Below, piece by piece: positions 45,969-54,746 of a stretch of 64,000 nt of DNA. This DNA is from CAVPNY01 sp963706905 (GTDB lineage: Bacteria > Chloroflexota > Anaerolineae > Anaerolineales > UBA4823): assembly GCA_963706905.1 (NCBI GenBank), contig CAVPNY010000015.1:124001-188000 (forward strand), written 5' to 3'. Position numbers and translations under genes: made by a program. The stretch's first letter is position 1, and every line of letters starts with the position of its first letter. Under the pieces are notes generated by a model that saw only the letters and a list, made by a program, of their open reading frames with translations, did no database searches and was not told the origin of the DNA.

Positions 45969-46913
45969 ATGGCTGAAGCAGGCATCCCTCTCCCGGCCTC
46001 ACAATCTGTTAAAAAATCCGCCTGGAAGCGTTTCTGGCAGAGCGAGCGCTGGCTGGCCTGGGCTCTCATCCTACCCTCGTTGATTGTCGTCTTCGGACTG
46101 ATCCTGGGGCCGATCCTGAGAGCCTTCTGGATGAGCCTGCACTTCGTTAACTTGAAGCGCCCGGATGTGGGCACGCCCTTCATTGGCCTGGAGAACTACG
46201 TCGATATCCTGAGCGACCCGTATTTTTGGGCTACCATTGGGCGCACGTTCTACTTCATGATCGCTTCCATCGCGCTGGAATTGGTATTGGGAATCGGTAC
46301 AGCGCTTTTATTGAATCGAAAATTTCGCGGGCGGGCTTTTGTGCGTTCGCTGATCCTGATCCCCTGGGCTTTGCCGATCACCATCGCTGCCGCCATGTGG
46401 CTATGGATCTTCAATCCTACTTATGGAGCGCTGAACAGCCTGCTCTTGCAGTTGGGCATTATCGACGAATACCGCTTGTGGCTCAGCACACCACTCAGCG
46501 CGATGCATGTGGTGGTCCTGGCCGACGTCTGGAAGGTTACCCCGCTGGTGATCTTGCTGACCCTGGCTGCCTTGCAGACTATCCCCAAGGAACTCTATGA
46601 AGCAGCCATGATTGACGGCGCCGGCCGCTGGAGCTCTTTCTGGAAGGTGACCCTGCCGCTGCTGACGCCCACCATTGTGGTGACCCTGGTGATCCGCACC
46701 ATGGACGCGTTCAAGGTATTCGATATTATCTATATCATGACCTCCGGCGGCCCCTCCGACGGCACCAAGGTGATCTCGTACCTGACCTACCAGGAAGCGT
46801 TTACCTATCTTAATTTTGGCCGCGGCTCCGCCCTGGCTTACCTGATGACGCTGTTTATCGCCATGATGGCGTTTGCATATATAAAACTTTTACATCGCGA
46901 TGTCGAGTATTAA
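45969..46913 (+). CDS. Carbohydrate ABC transporter permease (MalF-like)
   Basis: 314 aa, six transmembrane helices after a cytoplasmic N-terminal stretch. It has the EAA loop YEAAMIDGAGRWSSFWKVTLPLL (about 212-234) that docks on the ATPase. It forms a heterodimer with the permease encoded 14 bp downstream. The family (CUT1) transports oligosaccharides, glycerol phosphates and similar compounds. Confidence 0.93.
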   Translation: MAEAGIPLPASQSVKKSAWKRFWQSERWLAWALILPSLIVVFGLILGPILRAFWMSLHFVNLKRPDVGTPFIGLENYVDILSDPYFWATIGRTFYFMIASIALELVLGIGTALLLNRKFRGRAFVRSLILIPWALPITIAAAMWLWIFNPTYGALNSLLLQLGIIDEYRLWLSTPLSAMHVVVLADVWKVTPLVILLTLAALQTIPKELYEAAMIDGAGRWSSFWKVTLPLLTPTIVVTLVIRTMDAFKVFDIIYIMTSGGPSDGTKVISYLTYQEAFTYLNFGRGSALAYLMTLFIAMMAFAYIKLLHRDVEY

Positions 46914-46927
46914 CCAGAGGTTCAGGC

Positions 46928-47779
46928 ATGCAGCGCAATAACAGATTAGATGCAATTGTGACATATTTAGGCGCCGGACTGGTGATTATTATCGTCATTG
47001 CCCCCTTACTGTGGTTGTTCATCTCCAGTATCTCGACTTTGAGCGAGTTGCTCAACGTGCCGGTACATTGGATCCCCCAAGAGCCGACTTTTGAGCGCTA
47101 CAAGCAGATTATTTATGCCACAGGCACAGACTCGGCGGCAGTCTTCCGCCGTTCAATGCTGAACAGCTTTATTGTCGCTTCCGCAGTCACGGTCATCTGC
47201 GTGGGTTTTGGCAGTCTGGCGGCATATTCATTTGCCCGCATGAACTTCGCCGGGCAGGGCAAATTTATGTACCTGATGCTATTTTCTTATATGCTTCCGC
47301 CGATCATGATCATGGTCCCCCTGTACACCATCATGACCGACCTGGACTTGATGGATTCATTACGCGGCCTGATTATGGTTTACTCAGCTTTGATCATGCC
47401 CTTCGCGGTGTGGATCATGCGCGGCTACTTCTTAACTATTCCCGGTGAGCTGGAGGACGCTGCCCTGATCGATGGTTGCACCCGGCTGGGGGCCTTGTTC
47501 CGGGTGGTACTGCCGCTCTCTGCCCCTGGGCTGGTGGCAACTGCATTGTTTTGTTTCCTGGCTTCCTGGGAGGAGTTTCTTCTGGCGCTGGTGTTTACCT
47601 CCAGCCCGGCAGCCAAGACTATTCCAGTGGCCATTTCCGAGTTCGTTGGCCGGCATGCCATCGATTTCGGAATGATGGCGACAGGCGGAGTGGTGGCGGC
47701 GATCCCGCCGATCTTGATCGCTCTGCTGTTTCAACGTTACCTGGTCAGTGGATTGACCTCAGGAGCGGTGAAAGGATAA
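46928..47779 (+). CDS. Carbohydrate ABC transporter permease (MalG-like)
   Basis: 283 aa, six helices and the EAA loop EDAALIDGCTRLGALFRVVLPL in the second half. Closely follows its MalF-like partner. The C-terminus ends QRYLVSGLTSGAVKG, the usual tail of CUT1 MalG-type subunits, supporting a complete gene. Confidence 0.93.
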   Translation: MQRNNRLDAIVTYLGAGLVIIIVIAPLLWLFISSISTLSELLNVPVHWIPQEPTFERYKQIIYATGTDSAAVFRRSMLNSFIVASAVTVICVGFGSLAAYSFARMNFAGQGKFMYLMLFSYMLPPIMIMVPLYTIMTDLDLMDSLRGLIMVYSALIMPFAVWIMRGYFLTIPGELEDAALIDGCTRLGALFRVVLPLSAPGLVATALFCFLASWEEFLLALVFTSSPAAKTIPVAISEFVGRHAIDFGMMATGGVVAAIPPILIALLFQRYLVSGLTSGAVKG

Positions 47780-47878
47780 GCTTTTGTAGGGGCACGGCAA
47801 TATAATTCAAGAAGCGGATTGTTCAACCCTTCGCCGTGCACTACTATGATCGATTATCAACCAGACAGGAGATTTCAA

Positions 47879-48797
47879 ATGGCATTTACCTATGAGTTAG
47901 CCAGGTTCATTGCCTTTCGCGATCTGGCAGAGTGCGAACGCGTGCGCCAGATACCCAGGGAACAAATCACCCAACACGCCAACCCGGATTTCAAGATCCG
48001 GGTGATTACAGACCTGGGCGAGTTCTACGCGGCCTTTGCTACTGATATTGTCAGCCGCGTTCGTCAGGCACTGGATGAGGGGCGGCGTTTTGTGGGTATC
48101 TTCCCGGTTGGTCCGATGCCGCAATACCCGATGGCGGCCGAGATGATCAACCGCCTGCGCATCCCCATGCATCATGTGCACACTTTCAACATGGATGAGT
48201 ATGCCGACCAGGATGGCAACACTGCCCCGGCAGACTGGGCGGGCTCATTCCAAAAAGCGATGATGGAGCAATTCTTCTTGAAGATCGATCCCGACTTACG
48301 CCCTCCGCTGGATCAGATCCACTTTCCTGCCCGGCGCAATCTCAGCGATTACGGCAAGTTGATTGAAGACCTCGGCGGGGCAGATGTGTGCTATGGCGGA
48401 ATCGGCTGGTGCGGGCATATCGCCTTTTGGGAGGCTGATCTGGGCCTTGAGTTTGGCGATGATCTGGAGGCGTTTAAGGAAGCTGGGCCGCGTATCGTCG
48501 AACTGACCCCCATGACCATCATGCAGAACGCTTTGCACTCATTCGGCGGCGATTGGTCCTGGGTGCCTGCCCAAGGCGGCTACCATCGGTCCGGCGCAGA
48601 TCGTTGGGGCGAAGGCGCGCAGCTTCTGGCTGGATGGCTACCTGGGCGGTGGGGTTTCCTGGCAGCGCTTCATTGCCCGCTTGTGCGCACATGGGCGGGT
48701 TAACACCCTGGTGCCTGGTTCTTTGCTGCAGACTGCGCCAGGCACCTACACTATTTACGGTCCGGTTGCAGACAATGTTGAGATCCACATGGCGTGA
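47879..48797 (+). CDS. Glucosamine-6-phosphate deaminase-like protein 1 (NagB fold), frameshifted near 48572
   Basis: About 305 codons. ATG 47879 has AGGAGA upstream. NagB/6-phosphogluconolactonase fold: VGIFPVGPMPQYP, HVHTFNMDEYAD (the active-site DEY region) and GGADVCYGGIGWCGHIAFWEA. The frame breaks after DWSWVP. In the next frame, KAATIGPAQIVGAKARSFWLDGY and the expected C-terminus to TGA 48797 follow. In NagB the deaminase reaction gives fructose-6-phosphate and ammonia. This branch is divergent, so isomerase activity on another amino-sugar phosphate is possible. It forms a tandem pair with 48816-49685. Confidence 0.78.
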
Positions 48798-48815
48798 GGA
48801 AGAAGAGGAGAACAA

Positions 48816-49685
48816 ATGCCTTCATTTATTAACCCCCAAGAGCTCTTTGAGTGGTGCCACATCCCAACCGAGGAGTTGGAAAATCACCCTAAGGCTCGCT
48901 TCAAAATCCAGATCGTGCCCACCCCGGATGATGTCTACCGCTGGTGCGCCCGCGAGATGCTGGAAGAAGTCATCGCCAATAACCAGGCTGGTAGGCCCAC
49001 CCGCTGGATCCTGCCTTGCGGCCCCAAGGGTCAGTATCCTTATTTCATTGATTGGGTGAACGAGCAGCGTGTCAGCCTGAAGAATGTGCATGTCTTTCAT
49101 ATGGATGACGGGTTGGACTGGCAGGCGCGGCCTTTACCCCTGGATCATCCCTTTAACTACGAAGGCTGGATGCGAAGAAATTTTTATGCTCCCATCGACT
49201 CTACGCTAACCATCCCTGACGCCCAGCGTCATTTTCCCTCGGTCTATGACCTGGACCGGGTGAGCAATGCCATCGCAGCGGTGGGTGGGGTGGATACCAT
49301 GTTCGGTGGGGTTGGCTACCGCGGGCACATCGCCTTCAATGAGGCGCCCCGCTCGCCCTGGTACACGGTGACTGCTGAGGAGTTTGCTAACTGCAAGACA
49401 CGTATCCTGCACCTCAACGACGATACATTGATCGCCATCAGCCAGCGAGCCGCGGGCGGCTGCTCGCATGTTATCCCCCCAATGGCGATCACCATCGGCA
49501 TGAAGGATTTGCTCTCCGCCCGGCGCATCCGATTGATCTCCGAAACAGGCGCCTGGAAGCAAACTGTGGTGCGCGTGCTTTTATTCAGCCAACCGACAGT
49601 CGAATACCCCGTGACTCTGGTGCAGGGTCACCCTGACGCCATGCTGGTCGTTGATCGAGTCACTGCCTCTTCGCCACTGGTCTAA
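48816..49685 (+). CDS. Glucosamine-6-phosphate deaminase-like protein 2 (NagB fold)
   Basis: 289 aa, intact. A paralogue of the preceding gene, with matching landmarks: RWILPCGPKGQYP, VHVFHMDDGLDW (where NagB has DEY, here DDG) and GGVDTMFGGVGYRGHIAFNEAP, plus a C-terminal region AITIGMKDLLSARRIRL. The difference at the active-site acidic pair hints that the two paralogues are not redundant, perhaps forming a heteromer or acting on different anomers. It starts 18 bp after the first copy and lies 7 bp before the kinase gene. Confidence 0.82.
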   Translation: MPSFINPQELFEWCHIPTEELENHPKARFKIQIVPTPDDVYRWCAREMLEEVIANNQAGRPTRWILPCGPKGQYPYFIDWVNEQRVSLKNVHVFHMDDGLDWQARPLPLDHPFNYEGWMRRNFYAPIDSTLTIPDAQRHFPSVYDLDRVSNAIAAVGGVDTMFGGVGYRGHIAFNEAPRSPWYTVTAEEFANCKTRILHLNDDTLIAISQRAAGGCSHVIPPMAITIGMKDLLSARRIRLISETGAWKQTVVRVLLFSQPTVEYPVTLVQGHPDAMLVVDRVTASSPLV

Positions 49686-49692
49686 GTTAGTC

Positions 49693-50628
49693 ATGCCTGT
49701 AAAAGACCGCATCCTGGTCGTTGGCAGCCATATCCCTGGTTTGCTGCTGCGCGTCAAACGTCCTCCCATATCTGGCGAAACGGTGATTGGGTGGGGTTTT
49801 GAGGAAGCGATTGATGGTGGCAAGGGCTCTAATCAGGCCATCGCCGCCGCCCGCCTGGGGGGCAAGGTCAGCTTTTTGGGTTGTGTGGGCAAGGATCGCA
49901 TCGGCGACCAGGCAGAAAGTTGGATGACAACCACCGGCGTGGATACAACTCTGCTGCGTCGCAGCCCAATGACTGCCTCGGGAGTTGGCTTTATCCTGCT
50001 GGATGAGCGCGGCGTGCCGGCGATGGTATCCAGCCTGGGGGCAAATGCTGAATTGACCGACCAGGAGGTAGAGTCGGCCGTTACTGGATTAGCTGATATT
50101 GGTGTGTTGCTGACGCAGTTCGAGATCCCGATCCTGGTGGCTCTGCACGCAGTGCGCTATGCCCACCAGCAGGGCTTGCTGACCATCCTTAATCCAGCGC
50201 CTGCTCCAGAGATCAAGCTGTCCGGCCTGAAATATGCCGATCTGCTGGTGCCCAATGAAACTGAAGCCCGGATGATGCTGGGTGTACCGGTTGAGCAGGA
50301 GGTGGATAATGCCTGGCTGGCGGGACGCTTGCGCAAGAAGACCGGCGCGGGGGTGGTGTTGATCACCATCGGCGAACGCGGCGTTATTGGCTGCGATGCG
50401 CAGGGCGTCTGGACGGTCAGCCCGCCGCCAGTCAGGGCGGTGGATACCAGCGGCGCCGGCGACGCCTTCTGCGCCGCGCTGGCGGTAGCGTTGATCGAAG
50501 GACAGCCAGTACGGGAAGCAACTGCCTGGGCTTGCAGTGTGGCGGCTCTGTCGGTGACCCGGTCAGGGACCATCCCGGCTTATCCGACGCGGGCGGAAGT
50601 GGAGGCGTTTGAACGTTCGAACGTTTGA
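49693..50628 (+). CDS. PfkB/ribokinase family carbohydrate kinase
   Basis: 311 aa from ATG 49693. The N-terminal substrate-binding motif is GGKGSNQAIAAARLGG, and the C-terminal signature DTSGAGDAFCAAL contains the catalytic Asp. Ribokinase-like enzymes phosphorylate ribose, fructose, tagatose-6-phosphate or nucleosides. With two NagB-fold enzymes upstream, the natural guess is phosphorylation of the imported sugar before deamination or isomerisation. The last codons fall inside a GAACGTT-type repeat. Confidence 0.88.
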   Translation: MPVKDRILVVGSHIPGLLLRVKRPPISGETVIGWGFEEAIDGGKGSNQAIAAARLGGKVSFLGCVGKDRIGDQAESWMTTTGVDTTLLRRSPMTASGVGFILLDERGVPAMVSSLGANAELTDQEVESAVTGLADIGVLLTQFEIPILVALHAVRYAHQQGLLTILNPAPAPEIKLSGLKYADLLVPNETEARMMLGVPVEQEVDNAWLAGRLRKKTGAGVVLITIGERGVIGCDAQGVWTVSPPPVRAVDTSGAGDAFCAALAVALIEGQPVREATAWACSVAALSVTRSGTIPAYPTRAEVEAFERSNV

Positions 50629-50640
50629 AAGTTGAAACGT
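50608..50640. repeat. Short GAACGTT-type tandem repeat overlapping the kinase stop codon
   Basis: Four imperfect units (gaacgttc, gaacgttt, gaaagtt, gaaacgtt). The first two encode the final residues of the kinase and supply its TGA. Similar simple elements are dispersed in some genomes. Function unknown. Confidence 0.5.
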
Positions 50641-50724
50641 TTTAGCGTTGGGTTGTTTAGCAATTTCACATACGATTTCTTAATTCAGACTTCTTACTTC
50701 CAACCCACCGGATCAGGATAAAAC

Positions 50725-51735
50725 ATGAATTCTTTTGAGCGTGTAATGGGGAGTTTGAAGGGACAGGCCGTGGATCGCACCCCCAATTTCGATATCGTTA
50801 TGGGCTTCGGGATGCGTTTCATCGGAGAGCCCTTGCAAGGCTATTTCCTGGATCATCGTACCCTGGTCAAAGTGCACTTAGCCGTGGCGGAGACCTTTGC
50901 CATCGATGTGGTCTCGATCATCGCCGATTCCTACCGGGAGTGCGCGGACCTGGGGGCGGAGGTCATTTTTCCTGAGGACGGGCTGCCTTACCCAGTACGG
51001 CCGCTGTTTGCTGGTATCGATGATTTCAAGAATTACCGCCTGCCCGATCCGCTGATCGGGAGGCGCATGGGCGATGCGGTGGAAGGCTGCCGGCTTTTCA
51101 AGGAGAAAGTTGGCGGTCAGATCCCGGTGATGGGTTGGGTGGAGGGGGCCCTGGCCCAGGCCAATATCCTGGTGGGCGATCAGGCGCTGCTCTACAGCCT
51201 GTATGACCGCCCGGCCTGGGTGCATGATCTACTGGAGATCTGCACGCAGGTGGAGATCGAATTTGCGCGGGCGCAGATCGCCGCCGGGGCAGATATTATC
51301 GGCCTGGGCGACGCTATCGCCTCGCTGGTCTCGCCAGCCATGTATCGGGAGTACGCCCTGCCCTATGAACAGCGCATCTTTCAGGCAGTCCACAATTTGG
51401 GGGCCATCGCGCGGCTGCACATTTGCGGCAACACCAATCACATCCTCCCGGACATGTTAGAGAGCGGGGCGGACATCATCGACCTGGATTGGATGGTGGA
51501 TATCCGCAAGGCGGCGGAGGTCTTTGGTGACCGGGCAGCCGTGTGCGGCAATTTCGACCCGGTGGCGGTGATGTTGCAGGGGACAGAGGAAGAGGTTGAA
51601 AGGGCGGTGAGCTATTGCCTGGAAAACGGCGGGCAGCGCTATTTCAGCGCGGCGGGCTGCGAGATTCCCGAGGGCACGCCACATGAGAATCTGCGCGCCC
51701 AGGCGCGGGTATTAGACTGGAGTAAGGCGGACTGA
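50725..51735 (+). CDS. Uroporphyrinogen decarboxylase (URO-D/MtaA) family protein
   Basis: 336 aa, TIM-barrel. The zinc-ligand pattern H232-x-C234 (LHICGNT) and C312 (SAAGCEIPEGTP) is the mark of the methyltransferase branch (MtaA/MtbA/CmuA), not of haem-pathway HemE. Such proteins move methyl groups between corrinoid proteins and thiols. No corrinoid-binding protein is adjacent. Its presence at the end of a sugar operon is unexpected. A role in cleaving a methylated or glycosidic substrate can only be guessed. Confidence 0.82.
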   Translation: MNSFERVMGSLKGQAVDRTPNFDIVMGFGMRFIGEPLQGYFLDHRTLVKVHLAVAETFAIDVVSIIADSYRECADLGAEVIFPEDGLPYPVRPLFAGIDDFKNYRLPDPLIGRRMGDAVEGCRLFKEKVGGQIPVMGWVEGALAQANILVGDQALLYSLYDRPAWVHDLLEICTQVEIEFARAQIAAGADIIGLGDAIASLVSPAMYREYALPYEQRIFQAVHNLGAIARLHICGNTNHILPDMLESGADIIDLDWMVDIRKAAEVFGDRAAVCGNFDPVAVMLQGTEEEVERAVSYCLENGGQRYFSAAGCEIPEGTPHENLRAQARVLDWSKAD

Positions 51736-51772
51736 ATTGGTGGTTTGGTTGAGCGACTCAGTCGTTGTGCTC

Positions 51773-52780
51773 CTACGGTATAGTCAACACCGCCGCGCCC
51801 TGCAACTGGCCGCGGCGCAGCCGTTCTAGCGCCACGTTGGCCTGTTCCAAAGGAAAAGCCTGAACTTCAGTCCGGACCGGCACCTGGGGAGCGAGCGCCA
51901 GGAACTCTTCCCCATCCTGGCGGGTCAGGTTGGCCACCGAGCGGATCACCCGCTCCTCCCATAGAAGTGCATAGGGGAAAGCGGGGATATCGCTCATGTG
52001 GATACCGCCGCACACGATAATTCCTCCCTTGACCACAGCTTTCAAGGCGGCTACCACCAGCGGTCCGACTGGCGCGAAGATCAGGGCTGCATCCAGCCGC
52101 TCGGGCGGTGGCTGGGTTGAATCGCCGGCCCAAACTGCCCCCAGGCGCAGGGCAAATTCCTGGGCAGCTTTGTCACCAGGGGAGGTGAGGGCGTAGACTC
52201 TTTTTCCCTGGTGGATGGCTACCTGACAGATGATGTGGGCGGCGGCGCCAAATCCATAGATGCCAAGGTTTTCGATATGCTCACCCGCCAGGTGGTAGGT
52301 GCGGTAACCGATCAGCCCGGCGCACAACAGCGGGGCGACTTCGAGATCGGAATATATTTCCGGTAGGGGAAAGCAGAAGCGCTGGTCGGCGAGGGTATAC
52401 TCGGCAAAGCCGCCATCCAGGGTATAGCCGGTGAATTGAGGATTATCGCAAAGGTTTTCCTGGCCGCGCTGGCAGTAGCGACAGGTGCCGTCCGTATACC
52501 CCAGCCAGGGCACGCCGACACGCCGCCCGAGGCGGAAGCGACCGGCGTTTTCACCAGCCTGCACTACCTCCCCAACGATCTGGTGGCCTGGAATGAGCGG
52601 CAGCTTGGGCTCGGAAAGCTCGCCGTCCAGGATGTGCAAGTCGGTGCGGCACACCCCGCAGGCGCGCACCTTGAGCAGCACCTGCCCGGGGCCAGGCTGT
52701 GGCACAGGCATTTCCTGAAGGCGAAGCGGCTGACCGGGTTGCTCCAGCAGCATGGCGCGCATGGTTGTGGGGATATGCAT
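51773..52780 (-). CDS. Zinc-dependent alcohol dehydrogenase family protein
   Basis: 335 aa. Medium-chain dehydrogenase: the catalytic zinc region is ACGVCRTDLH (40-49, Cys44) and GHQ (His66), where most members have GHE. The structural-zinc loop TDGTCRYCQRGQENLC has C99, C102 and C110, but Asp96 replaces the first Cys. The nucleotide-binding GFGAAAHIICQ in place of GxGxxG (G-F-G-A-A-A) is typical of AdhP relatives. It oxidises an alcohol or reduces an aldehyde with NAD(P). Monocistronic and convergent with the sugar locus. Confidence 0.88.
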   Translation of the reverse strand: MHIPTTMRAMLLEQPGQPLRLQEMPVPQPGPGQVLLKVRACGVCRTDLHILDGELSEPKLPLIPGHQIVGEVVQAGENAGRFRLGRRVGVPWLGYTDGTCRYCQRGQENLCDNPQFTGYTLDGGFAEYTLADQRFCFPLPEIYSDLEVAPLLCAGLIGYRTYHLAGEHIENLGIYGFGAAAHIICQVAIHQGKRVYALTSPGDKAAQEFALRLGAVWAGDSTQPPPERLDAALIFAPVGPLVVAALKAVVKGGIIVCGGIHMSDIPAFPYALLWEERVIRSVANLTRQDGEEFLALAPQVPVRTEVQAFPLEQANVALERLRRGQLQGAAVLTIP

Positions 52781-52807
52781 AGAGAATATAACCTAATGTA
52801 GTTTAGG

Positions 52808-52849
52808 CCCTTGTGGCCGATCGTTTATTTTAGTTAACGCCCACAAGGG
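52808..52849 (-). terminator. Stem-loop after the adenosine-specific kinase gene
   Basis: CCCTTGTGG at 52808-52816 pairs with CCACAAGGG at 52841-52849 (9 bp, 24-nt loop). It lies between the kinase stop and the alcohol dehydrogenase start. The T-run is weak. Confidence 0.4.
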
Positions 52850-52862
52850 GCTATACGACGGA

Positions 52863-53348
52863 TTAAATTTTATAGCCGATCATACGCAAGAAACCCTTGC
52901 GCCAGGCGATGTCCTCTTCGCCTTCGATTCCCTGGGGTAAAAACCCATCCACCACGCCCAGGATGCCGCGGCCGGTCTCGGTCTCCACGATGATCACATC
53001 GACAGGGTTGGCGGTGGCGCAGAAGATGCGGCACACCTCGGGCACACCCTTGACCGCATTGAGCACGTTAACCGGGTAGAAGCCCTCAGCCAGGAAGACG
53101 ATGAAACTATGCCCGGCGGAGATGGCCAGGGCGTTCTTCTGAGCCAGTTCAACCATATCCGGGTCGTTGCCGCTCCAACGCACCAGGCATTTACCGGAAG
53201 CCTCGCAGAAGGCCAGGCCGAACTTGATGCCGGGGACAGCGGTCACCAGCGTCTCGTGCAGATCTTCGACAGTCTTAATGAAATGCGACTGACCGAGGAT
53301 GAAGTTGACATTTTCGGGCTTTTCGATTTTAACGGTGGTCAGGTTCAT
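52863..53348 (-). CDS. Adenosine-specific kinase (DUF355 family)
   Basis: 161 aa, matching the single-domain adenosine-specific kinase family over its whole length: GQSHFIKTVEDLHE, FGLAFCEASGKCLVRWSGND, GHSFIVFLAEGFYPVNVLNAVK and CRIFCATANPVDVIIVETE. The family, known mostly from archaea and thermophiles, phosphorylates adenosine to AMP. Flanked by hairpins on both sides, so probably transcribed alone. Confidence 0.88.
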   Translation of the reverse strand: MNLTTVKIEKPENVNFILGQSHFIKTVEDLHETLVTAVPGIKFGLAFCEASGKCLVRWSGNDPDMVELAQKNALAISAGHSFIVFLAEGFYPVNVLNAVKGVPEVCRIFCATANPVDVIIVETETGRGILGVVDGFLPQGIEGEEDIAWRKGFLRMIGYKI

Positions 53349-53412
53349 GGGGATTATCTCCTGTGGGGTCTGGCCTGATTATAGCCTGAATGAGTGCCAG
53401 ATCAATATAAAG

Positions 53413-53438
53413 ACGCCGGGTACACTGCTCCCCGGCGT
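53413..53438 (-). terminator. Terminator of the 53.5-64 kb minus-strand operon or of the small gene at its end
   Basis: ACGCCGGG at 53413-53420 pairs with CCCGGCGT at 53431-53438 over a 10-nt loop. On the minus strand a CTTTATATTG tract follows. About 90 bp after the stop of the 81-aa gene. Confidence 0.65.
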
Positions 53439-53527
53439 TCAAAACATTTCGAAAAATTCCATTCCCGATTAGTGGTGATCACTTTCTGGGGAGATCGAAT
53501 TGACGGTTACACCATCACAGGCGCGCA

Positions 53528-53773
53528 TCAGGGTGGACCGTGAATTTCACCCCGGAAGCGCGCCCGCGCTTCAATCTCTGCGAGTTGCAGGGAGACATGC
53601 GTGCAGGCCGCTCGCATCAGCTGTTGGGCTTCATCTTTAGGCAGGCGTTGGATGTCCTCCAAAGAGTACCCCTTATTATGCAGGTACTCCTCGAGAAGCT
53701 TTTTCTCTAATGCCGATTGCGGCCCTTCGCTGGCGCAGCGCTCATCGTCTGGTGTGACAGGCGTTGTGCTCAT
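53528..53773 (-). CDS. Hypothetical protein, 81 aa
   Basis: Short, soluble, mostly helical and acidic. LEKKLLEEYLHNKGYSLEDIQRLPKDEAQQLMRAACTHVSLQLAEIEAR suggests two helices, with a DIQRLPKDEA turn resembling small helical regulatory or anti-sigma-like domains, but no family is recognised. It lies 66 bp downstream of the PPOX pair on the same strand and before a terminator, so it may end that operon. Confidence 0.6.
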   Translation of the reverse strand: MSTTPVTPDDERCASEGPQSALEKKLLEEYLHNKGYSLEDIQRLPKDEAQQLMRAACTHVSLQLAEIEARARFRGEIHGPP

Positions 53774-53839
53774 AAGACACCTAATTCTTGATCATATTTC
53801 AATTTTGGTGATTTTGATCATCCTGATTGGAAGTTTGCG

Positions 53840-54262
53840 TCAGCGGTGAATGGCATCCAGGGTGATTTTTGAGGCATGGATTCGACAGATGATGCGCGTT
53901 TCTTTTGCCTTCCGTTCGATCGGAAAGACGTACCCGTAGTATTGGGGGTGTTGGGTGTACTGCCGGGTGATCTGATCCAGATGCTCAAGCGCTCCCTCCT
54001 CTTGAAGCTCAACCTCCCCGCGGATTTCGATGTACCGGGAGGTATCCTCCGGGTCTACGATTAACAAAGAAACTTTGGGGTTGACCGCCATGTTCCTGCC
54101 CTTCTGGCGTTGACGTGACGTATTGACTTGGGCGCATTCACCGTCATAGTCGCACCATACCAGGCTGGATTGGGGCTGACCGTCTGGGAGCATGGTTGTT
54201 AAAACGCCTGGCACTGGCCGGATGAGCAAATCAAGGTGACTTTCTGGGATGGGGATGGGCAT
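53840..54262 (-). CDS. PPOX-class (pyridoxamine phosphate oxidase-like) flavin/F420-dependent protein
   Basis: 140 aa, split beta-barrel fold. Opening VLTTMLPDGQPQSSLVWCDYDG is the family hallmark, then NTSRQRQKGRNMAVNPKVSLLIVDPED. Members bind FMN or F420 and reduce varied substrates, often unidentified. It is a close paralogue of the gene upstream, with which it overlaps by 32 bp, indicating tandem duplication. Confidence 0.85.
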   Translation of the reverse strand: MPIPIPESHLDLLIRPVPGVLTTMLPDGQPQSSLVWCDYDGECAQVNTSRQRQKGRNMAVNPKVSLLIVDPEDTSRYIEIRGEVELQEEGALEHLDQITRQYTQHPQYYGYVFPIERKAKETRIICRIHASKITLDAIHR

Positions 54263-54701
54263 GGCTTGCAGGCTCTTCGTGTCTGGCGTCCAGGGTTACC
54301 ACTCGAATGGGGAGGATCTTGCAAAGAACCGGAGTCTCTCTTTCTTTAAATTCGAAAGGGACGCAGGCGCCAAAATAGGGTCGATTACCGGTGTAAAGCT
54401 CACATAGGCTGTCCAGGTGTTCCAGCGCCCCTGTTTCGGTCATTTCCACCACTCTGCCGCTCACTTCTAAAGAACGCAGGGGTTGGCGAGGGTCATAGCA
54501 TAACAAAGTGACTTTGGGATTGAGACGCATATTCTTCTCTTTGCGAAAGCCGCGCATGGTGTTGACCAGCACATGTGCCCCGTCGGAATTGCACCAGACA
54601 ACCGTCGTCTGTGGCTGGCCATCGGGCATGATGGTCGTCAATGCCGCAACGCGCGGTCCATTGATCAGGTCGAGGAATGATGCGGGGATAAGTTTGGACA
54701 C
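54231..54701 (-). CDS. PPOX-class flavin/F420-dependent protein (paralogue)
   Basis: 156 aa, the same layout as its neighbour: ALTTIMPDGQPQTTVVWCNSDG, then NTMRGFRKEKNMRLNPKVTLLCYDP. A His-rich C-terminal extension (EEPASHAHPHPRK) arises where the frame runs into the next gene. It sits 44 bp after the FrdA/SdhA-like flavoprotein gene, so it is likely part of the redox operon. Confidence 0.85.
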   Translation of the reverse strand: MSKLIPASFLDLINGPRVAALTTIMPDGQPQTTVVWCNSDGAHVLVNTMRGFRKEKNMRLNPKVTLLCYDPRQPLRSLEVSGRVVEMTETGALEHLDSLCELYTGNRPYFGACVPFEFKERETPVLCKILPIRVVTLDARHEEPASHAHPHPRKSP

Positions 54702-54746
54702 TGCCTACTGCTTTCGAGAAGCGCGCGAGTCGTTCTGCGGACGGAT

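Noticed and set aside
50725..51735. HemE of haem biosynthesis
   Set aside because: The zinc ligands H232/C234/C312 and the lack of other hem genes place it in the methyltransferase branch.
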